Under the pieces are notes generated by a model, which was not told the origin of the DNA, ran no database searches, and saw only the letters and a list, made by a program, of their open reading frames with translations. Below are positions 53,269 through 63,259 of a stretch of 64,000 nucleotides of DNA, piece by piece. A program made the translations under genes and the position numbers. Where the stretch lies: positions 1,860,001 through 1,924,000 of the forward strand of contig NZ_CP109078.1 of NCBI RefSeq assembly GCF_035917455.1, read 5' to 3'. This DNA is from Micromonospora sp. NBC_01796 (lineage in GTDB: Bacteria > Actinomycetota > Actinomycetes > Mycobacteriales > Micromonosporaceae). Numbering within the stretch: position 1 is the stretch's first letter; each line of letters opens with the position of its first letter.

Positions 53269-54822
53269 CTACTCCCACTCGATGGTGCCCGGCGGCTTGC
53301 TGGTGACGTCGAGCACCACCCGGTTCACCTCGGGCACCTCGTTGGTGATCCGGGTGGAGATCCGGCCGATCAGGTCGTAGGGCAGGCGGGACCAGTCCGC
53401 GGTCATCGCATCCTCGCTGGAGACCGGGCGCAGCACCACGGGATGACCGTAGCTGCGCCCGTCGCCCTGCACCCCGACGCTGCGTACGTCGGCGAGCAGC
53501 ACCACCGGGAACTGCCAGACGTCGCGGTCCAGGCCGGACGCGGTCAGCTCCTCGCGGGCGATCAGGTCGGCGGCGCGGAGCAGGTCGAGCCGCTCCCGGT
53601 CGACCGAGCCGATGATCCGGATGGCCAGCCCCGGACCGGGGAACGGGTGCCGCCAGACCATCTCCTCGGGCAGCCCGAGGGCCACCCCGAGTGCCCGTAC
53701 CTCGTCCTTGAAGAGCGTCCGCAGCGGCTCCACCAGCGCGAACTTCAGGTCGTCGGGCAGACCGCCCACGTTGTGGTGAGACTTGATGTTGGCCGTACCG
53801 GTGCCGCCGCCGGACTCGACCACGTCCGGGTAGAGCGTCCCCTGGACCAGGAACTCCACGTCCCCGGCGGCGGCCACCTCACGGGCGGCGGCCTCGAAGA
53901 CCCGGATGAACTCCCGGCCGATGATCTTGCGCTTCTCCTCCGGGTCGACCACACCGGCCAGCGCACCGAGGAAACGGTCGGCCGCGTCGACCACCTTGAG
54001 CTTGATCCCGGTCGCGGCGACGTAGTCCTGTTCCACCTGCTCGGCCTCACCGGCGCGCAGCAGCCCGTGGTCGACGAAGACGCAGGTGAGCTGGTCACCG
54101 ACGGCCCGGTGGACCAGCGCCGCGGCGACCGCCGAGTCGACCCCGCCGGAGAGGCCGCAGATGACCTCCCGGTCGCCCACCCGGGCCCGGATCGCGGCCA
54201 CCTGCTCGTCGATGATGTTGGCCGGCGTCCAGGTCGGCTCGATCCCGGCGACGTCGTAGAGGAAGCGGGTCAGCATGGTCTGGCCGTGGGCGGTGTGCCC
54301 GACCTCCGGGTGGAACTGCACCCCGGCCCGACGACCCACCAGGTCCTCGAACGCGGCCACCGGCGCACCGGCGGACGCGGCGGTCACCGCGAAACCGACC
54401 GGCGCCTCGGTCACGCAGTCACCGTGGCTCATCCAGACCGACAGGTCACCCGGCAACTCGCGGAGCAGCACACCGGCCTCGGCCGCCGGGCTCAACGCGG
54501 TGCCACCGAACTCCCGACCACCGGTACGTGCCACCGTGCCGCCGAGCGCCTGGGCCATCGCCTGGAAGCCGTAACAGATGCCGAAGATCGGCACCCCGGC
54601 GTCGAACAGCTTGGCGTCGACCTGCGGCGCACCGGGCGCGTAGACACTCGAAGGTCCGCCGGAGAGGATGATCGCCGCGGGATCCCGGGCCAGCATCTCG
54701 GCCACCGGCATGGAGTGCGGAACGATCTCGGAGTAGACCTTCGCCTCCCGTACCCGACGGGCGATGAGCTGGGCGTACTGGGCTCCGAAGTCAACCACCA
54801 GGACGGGGCGCGGCGTGCTCAT
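53269..54822 (-). CDS. guaA: GMP synthase (glutamine-hydrolysing)
   Basis: Aminates XMP to GMP. The product has 517 residues. The class I glutamine amidotransferase domain has the nucleophile Cys83 in [11 protein letters not shown] and the HPEVGHT histidine. The ATP-pyrophosphatase domain has the SGGVDS loop, and the C-terminal dimerisation domain ends KPPGTIEWE. It works after guaB (59068-60633), though it is not in the same operon here. The ATG at 54822 is the family start. The divergent LCP gene begins 221 bases away. Confidence 0.98.
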   Translation of the reverse strand: MSTPRPVLVVDFGAQYAQLIARRVREAKVYSEIVPHSMPVAEMLARDPAAIILSGGPSSVYAPGAPQVDAKLFDAGVPIFGICYGFQAMAQALGGTVARTGGREFGGTALSPAAEAGVLLRELPGDLSVWMSHGDCVTEAPVGFAVTAASAGAPVAAFEDLVGRRAGVQFHPEVGHTAHGQTMLTRFLYDVAGIEPTWTPANIIDEQVAAIRARVGDREVICGLSGGVDSAVAAALVHRAVGDQLTCVFVDHGLLRAGEAEQVEQDYVAATGIKLKVVDAADRFLGALAGVVDPEEKRKIIGREFIRVFEAAAREVAAAGDVEFLVQGTLYPDVVESGGGTGTANIKSHHNVGGLPDDLKFALVEPLRTLFKDEVRALGVALGLPEEMVWRHPFPGPGLAIRIIGSVDRERLDLLRAADLIAREELTASGLDRDVWQFPVVLLADVRSVGVQGDGRSYGHPVVLRPVSSEDAMTADWSRLPYDLIGRISTRITNEVPEVNRVVLDVTSKPPGTIEWE

Positions 54823-55042
54823 GTGCAGGAAGCCTACCTACTGACCCGGGGTAGGAGCGAATCGCGCCGGACCGGACGCCCACCCGGACCGCCGGCGGCG
54901 CGCGATCATGTTCGGCAGGTCCGGACACGCAACCTGAACTGCCATCTTGGCGTTTTGTCAATAGGGTGTCGGGCAGAAAAGCGGCCAGCCATCCACAGAT
55001 CAACAATCGGCTGGTCACGGCCGGCCGGAAGGAGCCGACACG

Positions 55043-56230
55043 ATGGCGGACGGCGGGCAGCACCGGGCGGCCGAGGACGAACCCGACACCGGTTCCGGGG
55101 GTACGTCGAGCCGCTGGTGGCACAGCCGGCGCCGGATCAGCTGGGCGGCCGGGATCGTGGTCGCCGTACTCCTGGTGGCCGGTGCCGCGATCATGACCGG
55201 CGCGCTGCGGGACTCCGGGCGGGCCGACCCGGCCGCCGAGCAGTCCACCCCGAGCGCCCCCGCCGTGCCGGCGACCCCGACGCCCAGCCCCACCCCGGAA
55301 CCGGGCGCCGCCATCACCGGACCACTCAACCTGCTGCTCGTCGGCGTCGACACCCGGGTCAGCGAACCGGACTGGGAGCCGCACGCGGACGCCGTACTGA
55401 TCATGCACGTGACGAAGGAGCTGGACCGGGCGTACCTCTTCTCGCTCCCCCGGGACCTGGTGGTCGACATCCCGCCGTTCGCCAAGGCGAAGTTCGGCGG
55501 CCAGCGGACCAAACTCACCCACGCGATGAGCTACGGCAGCCACGTCGCCGACGGCAAGTCCAAGCCGAACACGGCGCAGGGACTCGAACTGGTCGAGACG
55601 ACGGTCAGCCGGTACACCGGAATCGCCGAATGGGACGCGAGTGCCGTACTCACCTTCGGCGGCTTCGACAACCTGGTCGACGCGCTCGGCGGGATCGACC
55701 TCTACATCGACCAGCGGGTCGCCTCCCAGCACCGGCAGCCGAATGGCGAGCACCGGCCGGGCAACGCCGCCAACGACGGGTACGCCGGACCGCAGATGAT
55801 CTACGAGGAGGGTGTGCGGCACCTCAACGGCTGGCAGGCGCTGGACTACGCCCGGCAGCGCTACACCACCGGCGGTGACTACGCCCGCCAGCGCCACCAG
55901 CAGCAGCTCATCAAGGCGATCATCGGCCGGGTGGTCAGCGAGCAGATGGCCCGCGACCCGGACCGGCTCCAGCAGGTGCTCCGGGCGCTCGGCGAGACGC
56001 TCATCTTCAGCGGACGCGAGCAGCGGGTGATCGACTTCGCCTTCGCGCTCAGCGGACTGCGGCCGGAGGCGCTCACCCTGGTCGGGCTGCCCGGCGCGTC
56101 GGTCGGCACCGGCGGGTCGTACCGGGGCGAACAGCTCACCCAGGCCGGCACCCGGTTCCTCACCGAACTGCTCGCCGGCCGCGCCGAGGAGTACCTGGCA
56201 GCCAACCCCAAACTCGTCGTCGCCCGGTAA
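55043..56230 (+). CDS. LytR-CpsA-Psr (LCP) family protein
   Basis: Membrane-anchored enzyme that ligates secondary polymers (teichoic acid, arabinogalactan or capsule) to peptidoglycan. The product has 395 residues: cytoplasmic N-terminus, transmembrane helix ISWAAGIVVAVLLVAGAAIM (about 32-51), a Pro/Thr-rich spacer, then the LCP domain. Key motifs are LLVGVDTR, the Arg in FSLPRDLVVDIP, FDNLVDALGGIDL, and LDYARQRY with GDYARQRHQQ, the arginine cluster that binds the polyprenyl pyrophosphate. GGAGCC precedes the start. The polymer substrate is unknown. A 22-bp tandem repeat follows the gene. Confidence 0.94.
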   Translation: MADGGQHRAAEDEPDTGSGGTSSRWWHSRRRISWAAGIVVAVLLVAGAAIMTGALRDSGRADPAAEQSTPSAPAVPATPTPSPTPEPGAAITGPLNLLLVGVDTRVSEPDWEPHADAVLIMHVTKELDRAYLFSLPRDLVVDIPPFAKAKFGGQRTKLTHAMSYGSHVADGKSKPNTAQGLELVETTVSRYTGIAEWDASAVLTFGGFDNLVDALGGIDLYIDQRVASQHRQPNGEHRPGNAANDGYAGPQMIYEEGVRHLNGWQALDYARQRYTTGGDYARQRHQQQLIKAIIGRVVSEQMARDPDRLQQVLRALGETLIFSGREQRVIDFAFALSGLRPEALTLVGLPGASVGTGGSYRGEQLTQAGTRFLTELLAGRAEEYLAANPKLVVAR

Positions 56231-56249
56231 CAGTCGTCACCCCGGCGAC

Positions 56250-56311
56250 GGCGGGTCCGGAGACCGGAGTCGGCGGGTCCGGAGACCGGAGTCGGCGGGT
56301 CGGGAAATCGG
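56250..56311. repeat. 22-bp tandem repeat, about 2.5 copies
   Basis: Units 56250-56271 and 56272-56293 are identical (core GGCGGGTCCGGAGACCGGAG); a third, from 56294, decays after eight bases. It lies between two convergent genes. The unit contains the short palindrome TCCGGAGACCGGA. Confidence 0.85.
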
Positions 56312-56320
56312 CGACGGCGG

Positions 56321-57796
56321 TCAGGAGGCCGGGGGCGGCGGTGGCGGGGCGGTGGTGCCGGAGAGCCAGGCGTCGAAGAGCGGGCGCAACGTACGACCGG
56401 AGACCCGCTCGGCGACCGTGAGCAGGTCGGCGGTGACCACGGTGCCGTTGCGCTTCTCCGCCGTCCAGGTCTTCAGGACCCGGAAGAACGCCTCGTCGCC
56501 GACGGTCAGCCGCAACGCGTGTACGGCCAGCGCCCCGCGCTGGTACACCGGCCGACCGAACAGGGCCGACCGACCGGGATCCAGAGCCGGCTTCGACCAG
56601 TCCGTGGCCTGGTACGCCCGGTCGAACGACTGCTGCGCGGTCATGCCGCCGTCATGCTCCGTCCACAGCCACTCCGCGTAGGTGGCGAAGCCCTCGTTCA
56701 GCCAGAGGTCGCTCCATCGGCGTACCGAGACACTGTCACCGAACCACTGGTGGGCCAGCTCGTGGGCGACCACCGTGTCGTTCGGGCCGGAGGTGAAGAA
56801 GGCGGGGCCGTAGACCGGCCGGGACTGGGTCTCCAACGCGTACCCGATCCGGCGGTCGCTGAGCGCGATCCCGCCGTACGACTCGAACGGGTACGGGCCG
56901 AACTGGGTGGCCAGGAAGTCGCTGATCTCCCCGGTCCGGTCCAGTGACCGTTCGGCCGGTCCGCCCTCGGGCAGGCTCGCCGCCACCGCCGTCACCAGCG
57001 GCTTCCCCTCGTGCGTGCCGGTCTCCACCCGGTAGTTCCCGATCACCAGGGTGGTCAGGTAGCTCGCCATGGGGGTCCGCTCCGACCAACGCCAGGTGGT
57101 CCACCCGCCATCGGTCGACCGCTCACCCGGTACGCCGTTGCTCAACGCGCTCAGCTCCTGCGGGACGGTGACCGCGATGTCGTAGCTGGCCTTGTCCTCG
57201 GGATGGTCGTTGACCGGGAACCAGGTGCTCGCCGACTCGGGCTGGCCCAGCGCGATCGCACCGTCCTCGGTGGCCATGAACCCACCCTCACCGAGGTCCG
57301 GGCTGTTGATCGGTCCCGGCACGCCGTTGTACTCCACCTCGACCGTGAACCGGTCGTCCCTGGCCAGCCCCCGCTTCGGGGTGATCACCAACTCGCCGTC
57401 GTCGTGGCGGTAGTCGGACCGGGCGCCGTCCACCACCACCTTGTCGACCTTCAACCCGACCAGGTCCAGATTGAACCGGGACAGGTCCTGCGTGGCGGTC
57501 GCGGTGATGGTCGCGGTGCCGGAGAGCTTGTCGTCTGCCGGGTCGTACCGCACCTTCAGCCCGTAGTTGGCCACGTCGTAGCCGCCGTTGCCGTAGGTCG
57601 GGAAGTACGGGTCACCGACCCCGTCGGCGCCCGGCCGGAAGTTCCGCCCATCGCGCGACGACCCGGAGCCGTCGGGACCCGTACAGCCGGCGGTCAACAC
57701 CAGCACCCCGGCCACCGCCGCCGCGAGCACGGCGGCCGGGCGCGCGCCGACCGCCGTACGTCCAGAGCTTTTTCCGAACCGCAGACCGTGAGTCAC
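56321..57796 (-). CDS. M1-family metallopeptidase lipoprotein
   Basis: A surface aminopeptidase-like protein, 491 residues. Lipoprotein signal with lipobox LTAGC (Cys about 38). Beta-rich N-terminal domain (YDVANYGLKVRYDP). The zinc site is HELAHQWFG plus NEGFATYAEWLW, complete. The substrate-binding GAMEN motif of classic M1 enzymes is replaced by ALETQS, as in a bacterial subgroup. It is shorter than full aminopeptidase N because the C-terminal helical domain is absent. The protein ends in a Pro-rich tail. It lies downstream of guaB3 on the same strand, with 98 bases between them. Confidence 0.92.
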   Translation of the reverse strand: MTHGLRFGKSSGRTAVGARPAAVLAAAVAGVLVLTAGCTGPDGSGSSRDGRNFRPGADGVGDPYFPTYGNGGYDVANYGLKVRYDPADDKLSGTATITATATQDLSRFNLDLVGLKVDKVVVDGARSDYRHDDGELVITPKRGLARDDRFTVEVEYNGVPGPINSPDLGEGGFMATEDGAIALGQPESASTWFPVNDHPEDKASYDIAVTVPQELSALSNGVPGERSTDGGWTTWRWSERTPMASYLTTLVIGNYRVETGTHEGKPLVTAVAASLPEGGPAERSLDRTGEISDFLATQFGPYPFESYGGIALSDRRIGYALETQSRPVYGPAFFTSGPNDTVVAHELAHQWFGDSVSVRRWSDLWLNEGFATYAEWLWTEHDGGMTAQQSFDRAYQATDWSKPALDPGRSALFGRPVYQRGALAVHALRLTVGDEAFFRVLKTWTAEKRNGTVVTADLLTVAERVSGRTLRPLFDAWLSGTTAPPPPPPAS

Positions 57797-57894
57797 CGGA
57801 CGAGCCTAGGGTGCGACGGCGCCGGGCGGACCGGCAACCGCTCCGCTTCACCGGTTCGGTTAATGGCGGAACGGTCGCCGGCAGAAGTCCGTCG

Positions 57895-59019
57895 CTACCG
57901 TTCGAGGTCAAGCACGAGGCCGACCTTCTGGAACTCCTTCAGGTCGCGGTAACCGCACTTGGCCATCGCCCGGCGCAGGCCGCCGAAGAGGTTCTGCTGG
58001 CCGTCCGGCTCGTCGGCCGGACCGTAGAGCAGCCGCTCCATCGACCCGAGCGACTCCTCGGCCACCCCGAACGCGCCTCGCGGCAGCTCCGGGTGGCTGG
58101 CGGCCGGGTGCCACCAGGCACCGGCGGCGGGCGCCTCGTCGCAGAGCGACAGCGGCTCGCCGAGCATCACCGCGTCCGCACCGCAGCCGAGCGCCTTCGC
58201 GATGTCGCCGGAGGTGCGCAGGTCACCGTCGGCGATCAGGTGGACGTACCGGCCACCGGTCTCGTCGAGGTAGTCCCGGCGGGCGGCGGCGGCGTCCGCG
58301 ATCGCGGTCGCCATCGGCACCCGGATGCCGAGGACCGACTCGGTGGTCGACCACTCGTCGCCGCCGAGACCGACGATCACCCCGGCGGCACCGGTCCGCA
58401 TCAGGTGCAGCGCGGTCTTGTAGTCGGTGCAGCCACCGACCACGACCGGGAGGTCGAGATCGGCGATGAACTCCTTGAGGTTCAGCGGCTCGTCGGTGGT
58501 GGAGACGTGCTCCGCCGAGACGAGCGTGCCCTGGATCACCAGGATGTCCACGCCCGCGTCGAGGATCACCGGGGCGAGGGCCAGGGTGTGCTGCGGGGAG
58601 ACCCGTACGGCCACCGTGCCGCCGGCCTCGCGCATCTGGCGTACCCGCTCGGTGATCAGCTCCGGCCGGATCGGCTCGGCGTAGACCTCCTGGAGGCGGC
58701 GGGTCGCGTTGGAGTCCTCACCGAGCCCGCTCAGCTCCTCCAGGATCTTGGTGGGGTCCTCGTACCGGGTCCACAGACCCTCGACGTTGAGCACGCCGAG
58801 ACCGCCGAGCCGGCCGAGGGCGGCCGCCGAGGTCGGGCTCATGGTGGCGTCCGAGGGGTGCCCGACGCAGGGGATCCGGAACGGGTAGGCGTCGAGCTGC
58901 CAGGCCGTGGACACGTCGTCCACGTCCCGGGTACGACGGCTCGGCACGATCGCGATGTCGTCCAGGTGGTAACCGCGTTGAGCGGTTTTACCCAGCCCGA
59001 TTTCGACCACGTCACGCAT
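57895..59019 (-). CDS. guaB3: GuaB3-family IMP dehydrogenase-related protein
   Basis: A 374-residue barrel protein of the IMPDH/GMPR superfamily without CBS domains. It begins RDVVEIGLGKTAQRGYHLDDI, and shows VIQGTLVSAEHVS, GVIVGLGGDEWSTTESVLG, and GRYVHLIADGDLRTSGDIAKAL. The position of the IMPDH catalytic cysteine loop is GGDEWSTT, so the nucleophile is missing. This form is general in actinobacteria, where its function is not settled; cyanobacterial GuaB3 with a cysteine has IMPDH activity. It is 48 bases downstream of guaB on the same strand. Confidence 0.95.
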   Translation of the reverse strand: MRDVVEIGLGKTAQRGYHLDDIAIVPSRRTRDVDDVSTAWQLDAYPFRIPCVGHPSDATMSPTSAAALGRLGGLGVLNVEGLWTRYEDPTKILEELSGLGEDSNATRRLQEVYAEPIRPELITERVRQMREAGGTVAVRVSPQHTLALAPVILDAGVDILVIQGTLVSAEHVSTTDEPLNLKEFIADLDLPVVVGGCTDYKTALHLMRTGAAGVIVGLGGDEWSTTESVLGIRVPMATAIADAAAARRDYLDETGGRYVHLIADGDLRTSGDIAKALGCGADAVMLGEPLSLCDEAPAAGAWWHPAASHPELPRGAFGVAEESLGSMERLLYGPADEPDGQQNLFGGLRRAMAKCGYRDLKEFQKVGLVLDLER

Positions 59020-59067
59020 GGGGCACTCCAGCGGATGAGAAGGTTGGCGGCGAGTCGGTGGCGCGGG

Positions 59068-60885
<1,818 letters not shown>

Positions 60886-60904
60886 TTACGACTACGGTGG
60901 AGGG

Positions 60905-61318
60905 GTGCACGACGAGCCGATCGACCCGTTCAACGGCGACCCCGCCGATCCGTCAGCGGGCCTCGACGACCCCGTCGAGGACGCCGACCTTGATCCGCTT
61001 TCCGAGGTCGAGCGGCAGGATGTCCTGGAGGACCTGGCCGACCTGGAGATCTACCAGGCGTTGCTGGGGCCGACCGGCGTCCGTGGCCTGGTGATCGAGT
61101 GCGAGGACTGCCACGAGCCGCACTACTTCGACTGGGACCTGCTCCGGGGCAACCTGCGGCACCTGCTCAGCTCCGGCCGGCCGAGGGTGCACGAGCCGGC
61201 TTTCGATCCCGACCCCGACCACTACGTGACCTGGGAATACGCCCGGGGCTACGCCGATGGGGTGCACGACACCCTGGCCGAGGGAACCGACGACGACGAG
61301 GAAGACCCGTCGACCTGA
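60905..61318 (+). CDS. DUF5319 family protein
   Basis: A 137-residue acidic cytoplasmic protein of an actinobacterial family. Seen: [38 protein letters not shown], then [20 protein letters not shown] with two cysteines, and an acidic end. The family is found beside guaB across actinobacteria (Rv3412 in Mycobacterium, from memory). GTG 60905 has GGAGGG directly against it, which is too close for a normal ribosome site, so a leaderless or unusual start is possible. Function unknown; the CxxC suggests metal binding. Confidence 0.88.
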   Translation: MHDEPIDPFNGDPADPSAGLDDPVEDADLDPLSEVERQDVLEDLADLEIYQALLGPTGVRGLVIECEDCHEPHYFDWDLLRGNLRHLLSSGRPRVHEPAFDPDPDHYVTWEYARGYADGVHDTLAEGTDDDEEDPST

Positions 61319-61371
61319 CCCGGTGACCGACCGGCCCGCACCCCGGCGGGGAGCCGGTGTTGGCGTACGGC

Positions 61372-62409
61372 TCAGGCGACCAGACCGGCTCGGAAGCCGG
61401 CGGCTACCGCGTGGGCCCGGTCCCGGGCGCCGAGCTTGCGGAACAGCCGGCGGGCGTGGGTCTTGACGGTGTCCTCCGAGACGAACAGCTCCCGGCCGAT
61501 CTCCGCGTTGCTCTTTCCGTCCGCCATGCCGAGCAGCACCTGCAACTCCCGCTCGGTCAACGCCGCGCGCCGCAGCGGGCCGGTCGCACCGGGTCCGGCG
61601 GCGGCCGCCGCAGGTCGACCGTAACCACCGGTGTTCGCCGGGTCGCCCCGCCGGGGGCCGGTGAACCGGTTGTCCGGGGGCGTGTTCGTCCGGGCGTCGG
61701 AGCCGTCGGCCGGCGGGCCGTCGCCGTCGGCGGGAGCCCGATGCTCGCCGGGAACGTCGTCGCCGCGCTGTACCGGAACCACGGTCGGCCCGGTCTGCGG
61801 ATTGGCCCCACCGGTGTCGTCCGCCGCGTCGGCCCGTCCGCCGTGGTCCGAGCCGAGCGCCGGGCCGGTCACCACCGGACCGCTCCCGCCGGGAACCGCA
61901 CCGGGGCGCGCCGGCAGTCGTGAGGCCGCACCGGACAACCGTTCGGCGGTGGCCCGTCCGGCGGCACCGGCGACCTCAGCGGGCAGGGGTGCGCCGGTCG
62001 ACCCGCCGGCACCGGTGAGCCCGGTGCCCCGGCCGCCCCGACCGGGCGTACTGAGCAGGAGCATCGCCTTCGCCACCACACTGACCAGGTCGTGGTCGCC
62101 GCCGGGCAGCAGTCCCCGACCGCCGGCCGCGATGACCGCCGCCGCGACGCCGGGTTCCTCCGCCCCGAGCAGCAGGATCGCCGCCCCGGGGGCGCGGGCC
62201 AGCACCCGTCGGGTGAAACCCACGCTGTCCGGCCGGGTGAGCGCGGTGTCGACCAGCAGCACGTCGGCCGGGCGTTCGGCCAGGCGCAGCATCACCTCGG
62301 GATCGGAGATCGCCGTACGCACCACGGCCGCCAGCCCGAGCCGGGCCGCGGCGGACGCGACGCTCTGCGCCGCGAGCGGTGTCCGGACACAGACGAGGAC
62401 AGTACGCAC
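61372..62409 (-). CDS. BldM-type LuxR regulator with degenerate receiver and long linker
   Basis: A 345-residue transcription factor. The C-terminal DNA-binding domain (residues about 284-345: LTERELQVLLGMADGKSNAE and IGRELFVSEDTVKTHARRL) closely matches Streptomyces BldM. The N-terminal receiver (1-120) keeps an Asp at the phosphorylation position (D54 in LLVDTAL) but lacks the acidic pocket (VCVRTP) and the conserved Lys. A Gly/Pro/Asp-rich linker of about 160 residues separates the domains; typical BldM is near 200 residues in all. GTG 62409 is set by AAAGGAG. It diverges from whiD, the same pairing as bldM-whiD in Streptomyces. Confidence 0.87.
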   Translation of the reverse strand: MRTVLVCVRTPLAAQSVASAAARLGLAAVVRTAISDPEVMLRLAERPADVLLVDTALTRPDSVGFTRRVLARAPGAAILLLGAEEPGVAAAVIAAGGRGLLPGGDHDLVSVVAKAMLLLSTPGRGGRGTGLTGAGGSTGAPLPAEVAGAAGRATAERLSGAASRLPARPGAVPGGSGPVVTGPALGSDHGGRADAADDTGGANPQTGPTVVPVQRGDDVPGEHRAPADGDGPPADGSDARTNTPPDNRFTGPRRGDPANTGGYGRPAAAAAGPGATGPLRRAALTERELQVLLGMADGKSNAEIGRELFVSEDTVKTHARRLFRKLGARDRAHAVAAGFRAGLVA

Positions 62410-62748
62410 GGTGGTCTCCTTTCCCCCTGACGAGCAGACCACGACCGCCACTGATCATGACGAGTTTCCGGCTGATGGAAAGCAAACTTTTTGCCCGTTC
62501 CGGCTGGTTCCACGGACTTACCGCCCTGCTGGCGCCACCTGAGGCGGTCTGACCGGTGGCTCGCCGCGTCCGGACCGACGCCGGCGGGGACGGAAATGAT
62601 CAGGTTCGGACGATCAGACACGTGTGATGGAACGGCGGGCTGGGTATGGCGGAACCGAGGCCGGAATCGGGCGTGTCAACGCGGCCCGCCGCCCGGACAC
62701 CGGCCTTGGTCGAGTGTCCATCGCGGTGCCGCGGGAGGAGGGTTGCAG
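62410..62748. other. 339-base divergent promoter region of the BldM-type and whiD genes
   Basis: No gene is supported. An AT-richer stretch at 62450-62500 lies near the BldM-type gene. I looked for the BldM palindrome TGANNCGNNTCA and did not find an exact copy. Confidence 0.55.
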
Positions 62749-63132
62749 ATGTCGAACGTACGCAGACTGCCCGGACCCATCGTCGATCTGTGGGAATGGC
62801 AACGGTTCGGGGCCTGCCGAGGGCGCGACACCGCGCAGTTCTTCCATCCCGATGGTGAGCGTGGGGCGTCCCGCAACCGCCGGGAGACGGGGGCGAAGAA
62901 GGTCTGCGGGACCTGCCCGGTACGTGCCGAGTGCGCCGCGCACGCGCTGGCCGTACGCGAGCCATATGGCGTCTGGGGCGGGTTCAGCGAGTCGGAGCGG
63001 CTCCGGCTGCTCGCCGTCGGCTGGGAGGACCTCGCCGACCGGCGCCGTACCCGCGTCGACATCTCCCGCCTCGAGGCGCGCCTGGGCCGCCCCTTCCACT
63101 CCACCCTCCCCGCCCAACGCGCCGCCAGCTAA
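62749..63132 (+). CDS. whiD: WhiB-family iron-sulfur regulator WhiD/WhiB3
   Basis: A 127-residue transcription factor. Four cysteines (23, 53, 56, 62; GACRGRD, VCGTCPVRAEC) bind a 4Fe-4S cluster, and the GVWGG turn (74-78) contacts sigma factor. The sequence LPGPIVDLWEWQ, FFHPDGERG and CAAHALAVREPYGVWGG is the WhiD/WhiB3 subtype, needed for late sporulation in Streptomyces and redox control in Mycobacterium. ATG 62749 follows GGGAGGAGG. The C-terminal tail is longer than in Streptomyces WhiD. Context with guaB, guaB3 and DUF5319 supports orthology. Confidence 0.94.
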   Translation: MSNVRRLPGPIVDLWEWQRFGACRGRDTAQFFHPDGERGASRNRRETGAKKVCGTCPVRAECAAHALAVREPYGVWGGFSESERLRLLAVGWEDLADRRRTRVDISRLEARLGRPFHSTLPAQRAAS

Positions 63133-63142
63133 CCCCACCCCG

Positions 63143-63220
63143 GATCACCTCGTTGATCATGAAGTTAGCGACAGGAAATCGGCCAAAACCGTCGCTAACT
63201 TCATGATCAACGAGGTGATC
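63143..63220. repeat. Perfect 30-bp palindrome after whiD
   Basis: Arms 63143-63172 and 63191-63220 are exact complements with an 18-base loop. It sits between convergent genes (whiD stop 63132, oxidoreductase stop 63260) and probably terminates both. The arm core GTTGATCATGAAGTTAGC is related to 51503-51520. Confidence 0.88.
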
Positions 63221-63259
63221 GACCGGTGCGCGGGGTGTGGGGGGTTAGGGGGTGCGGGG

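Noticed and set aside
53443-55878. An 811-codon plus-strand open frame
   Set aside because: Shadow of guaA followed by an out-of-frame reading of the LCP gene.
62410-62748. BldM binding palindrome between the BldM-type and whiD genes
   Set aside because: Only partial matches to TGANNCGNNTCA were seen, so no site is called.
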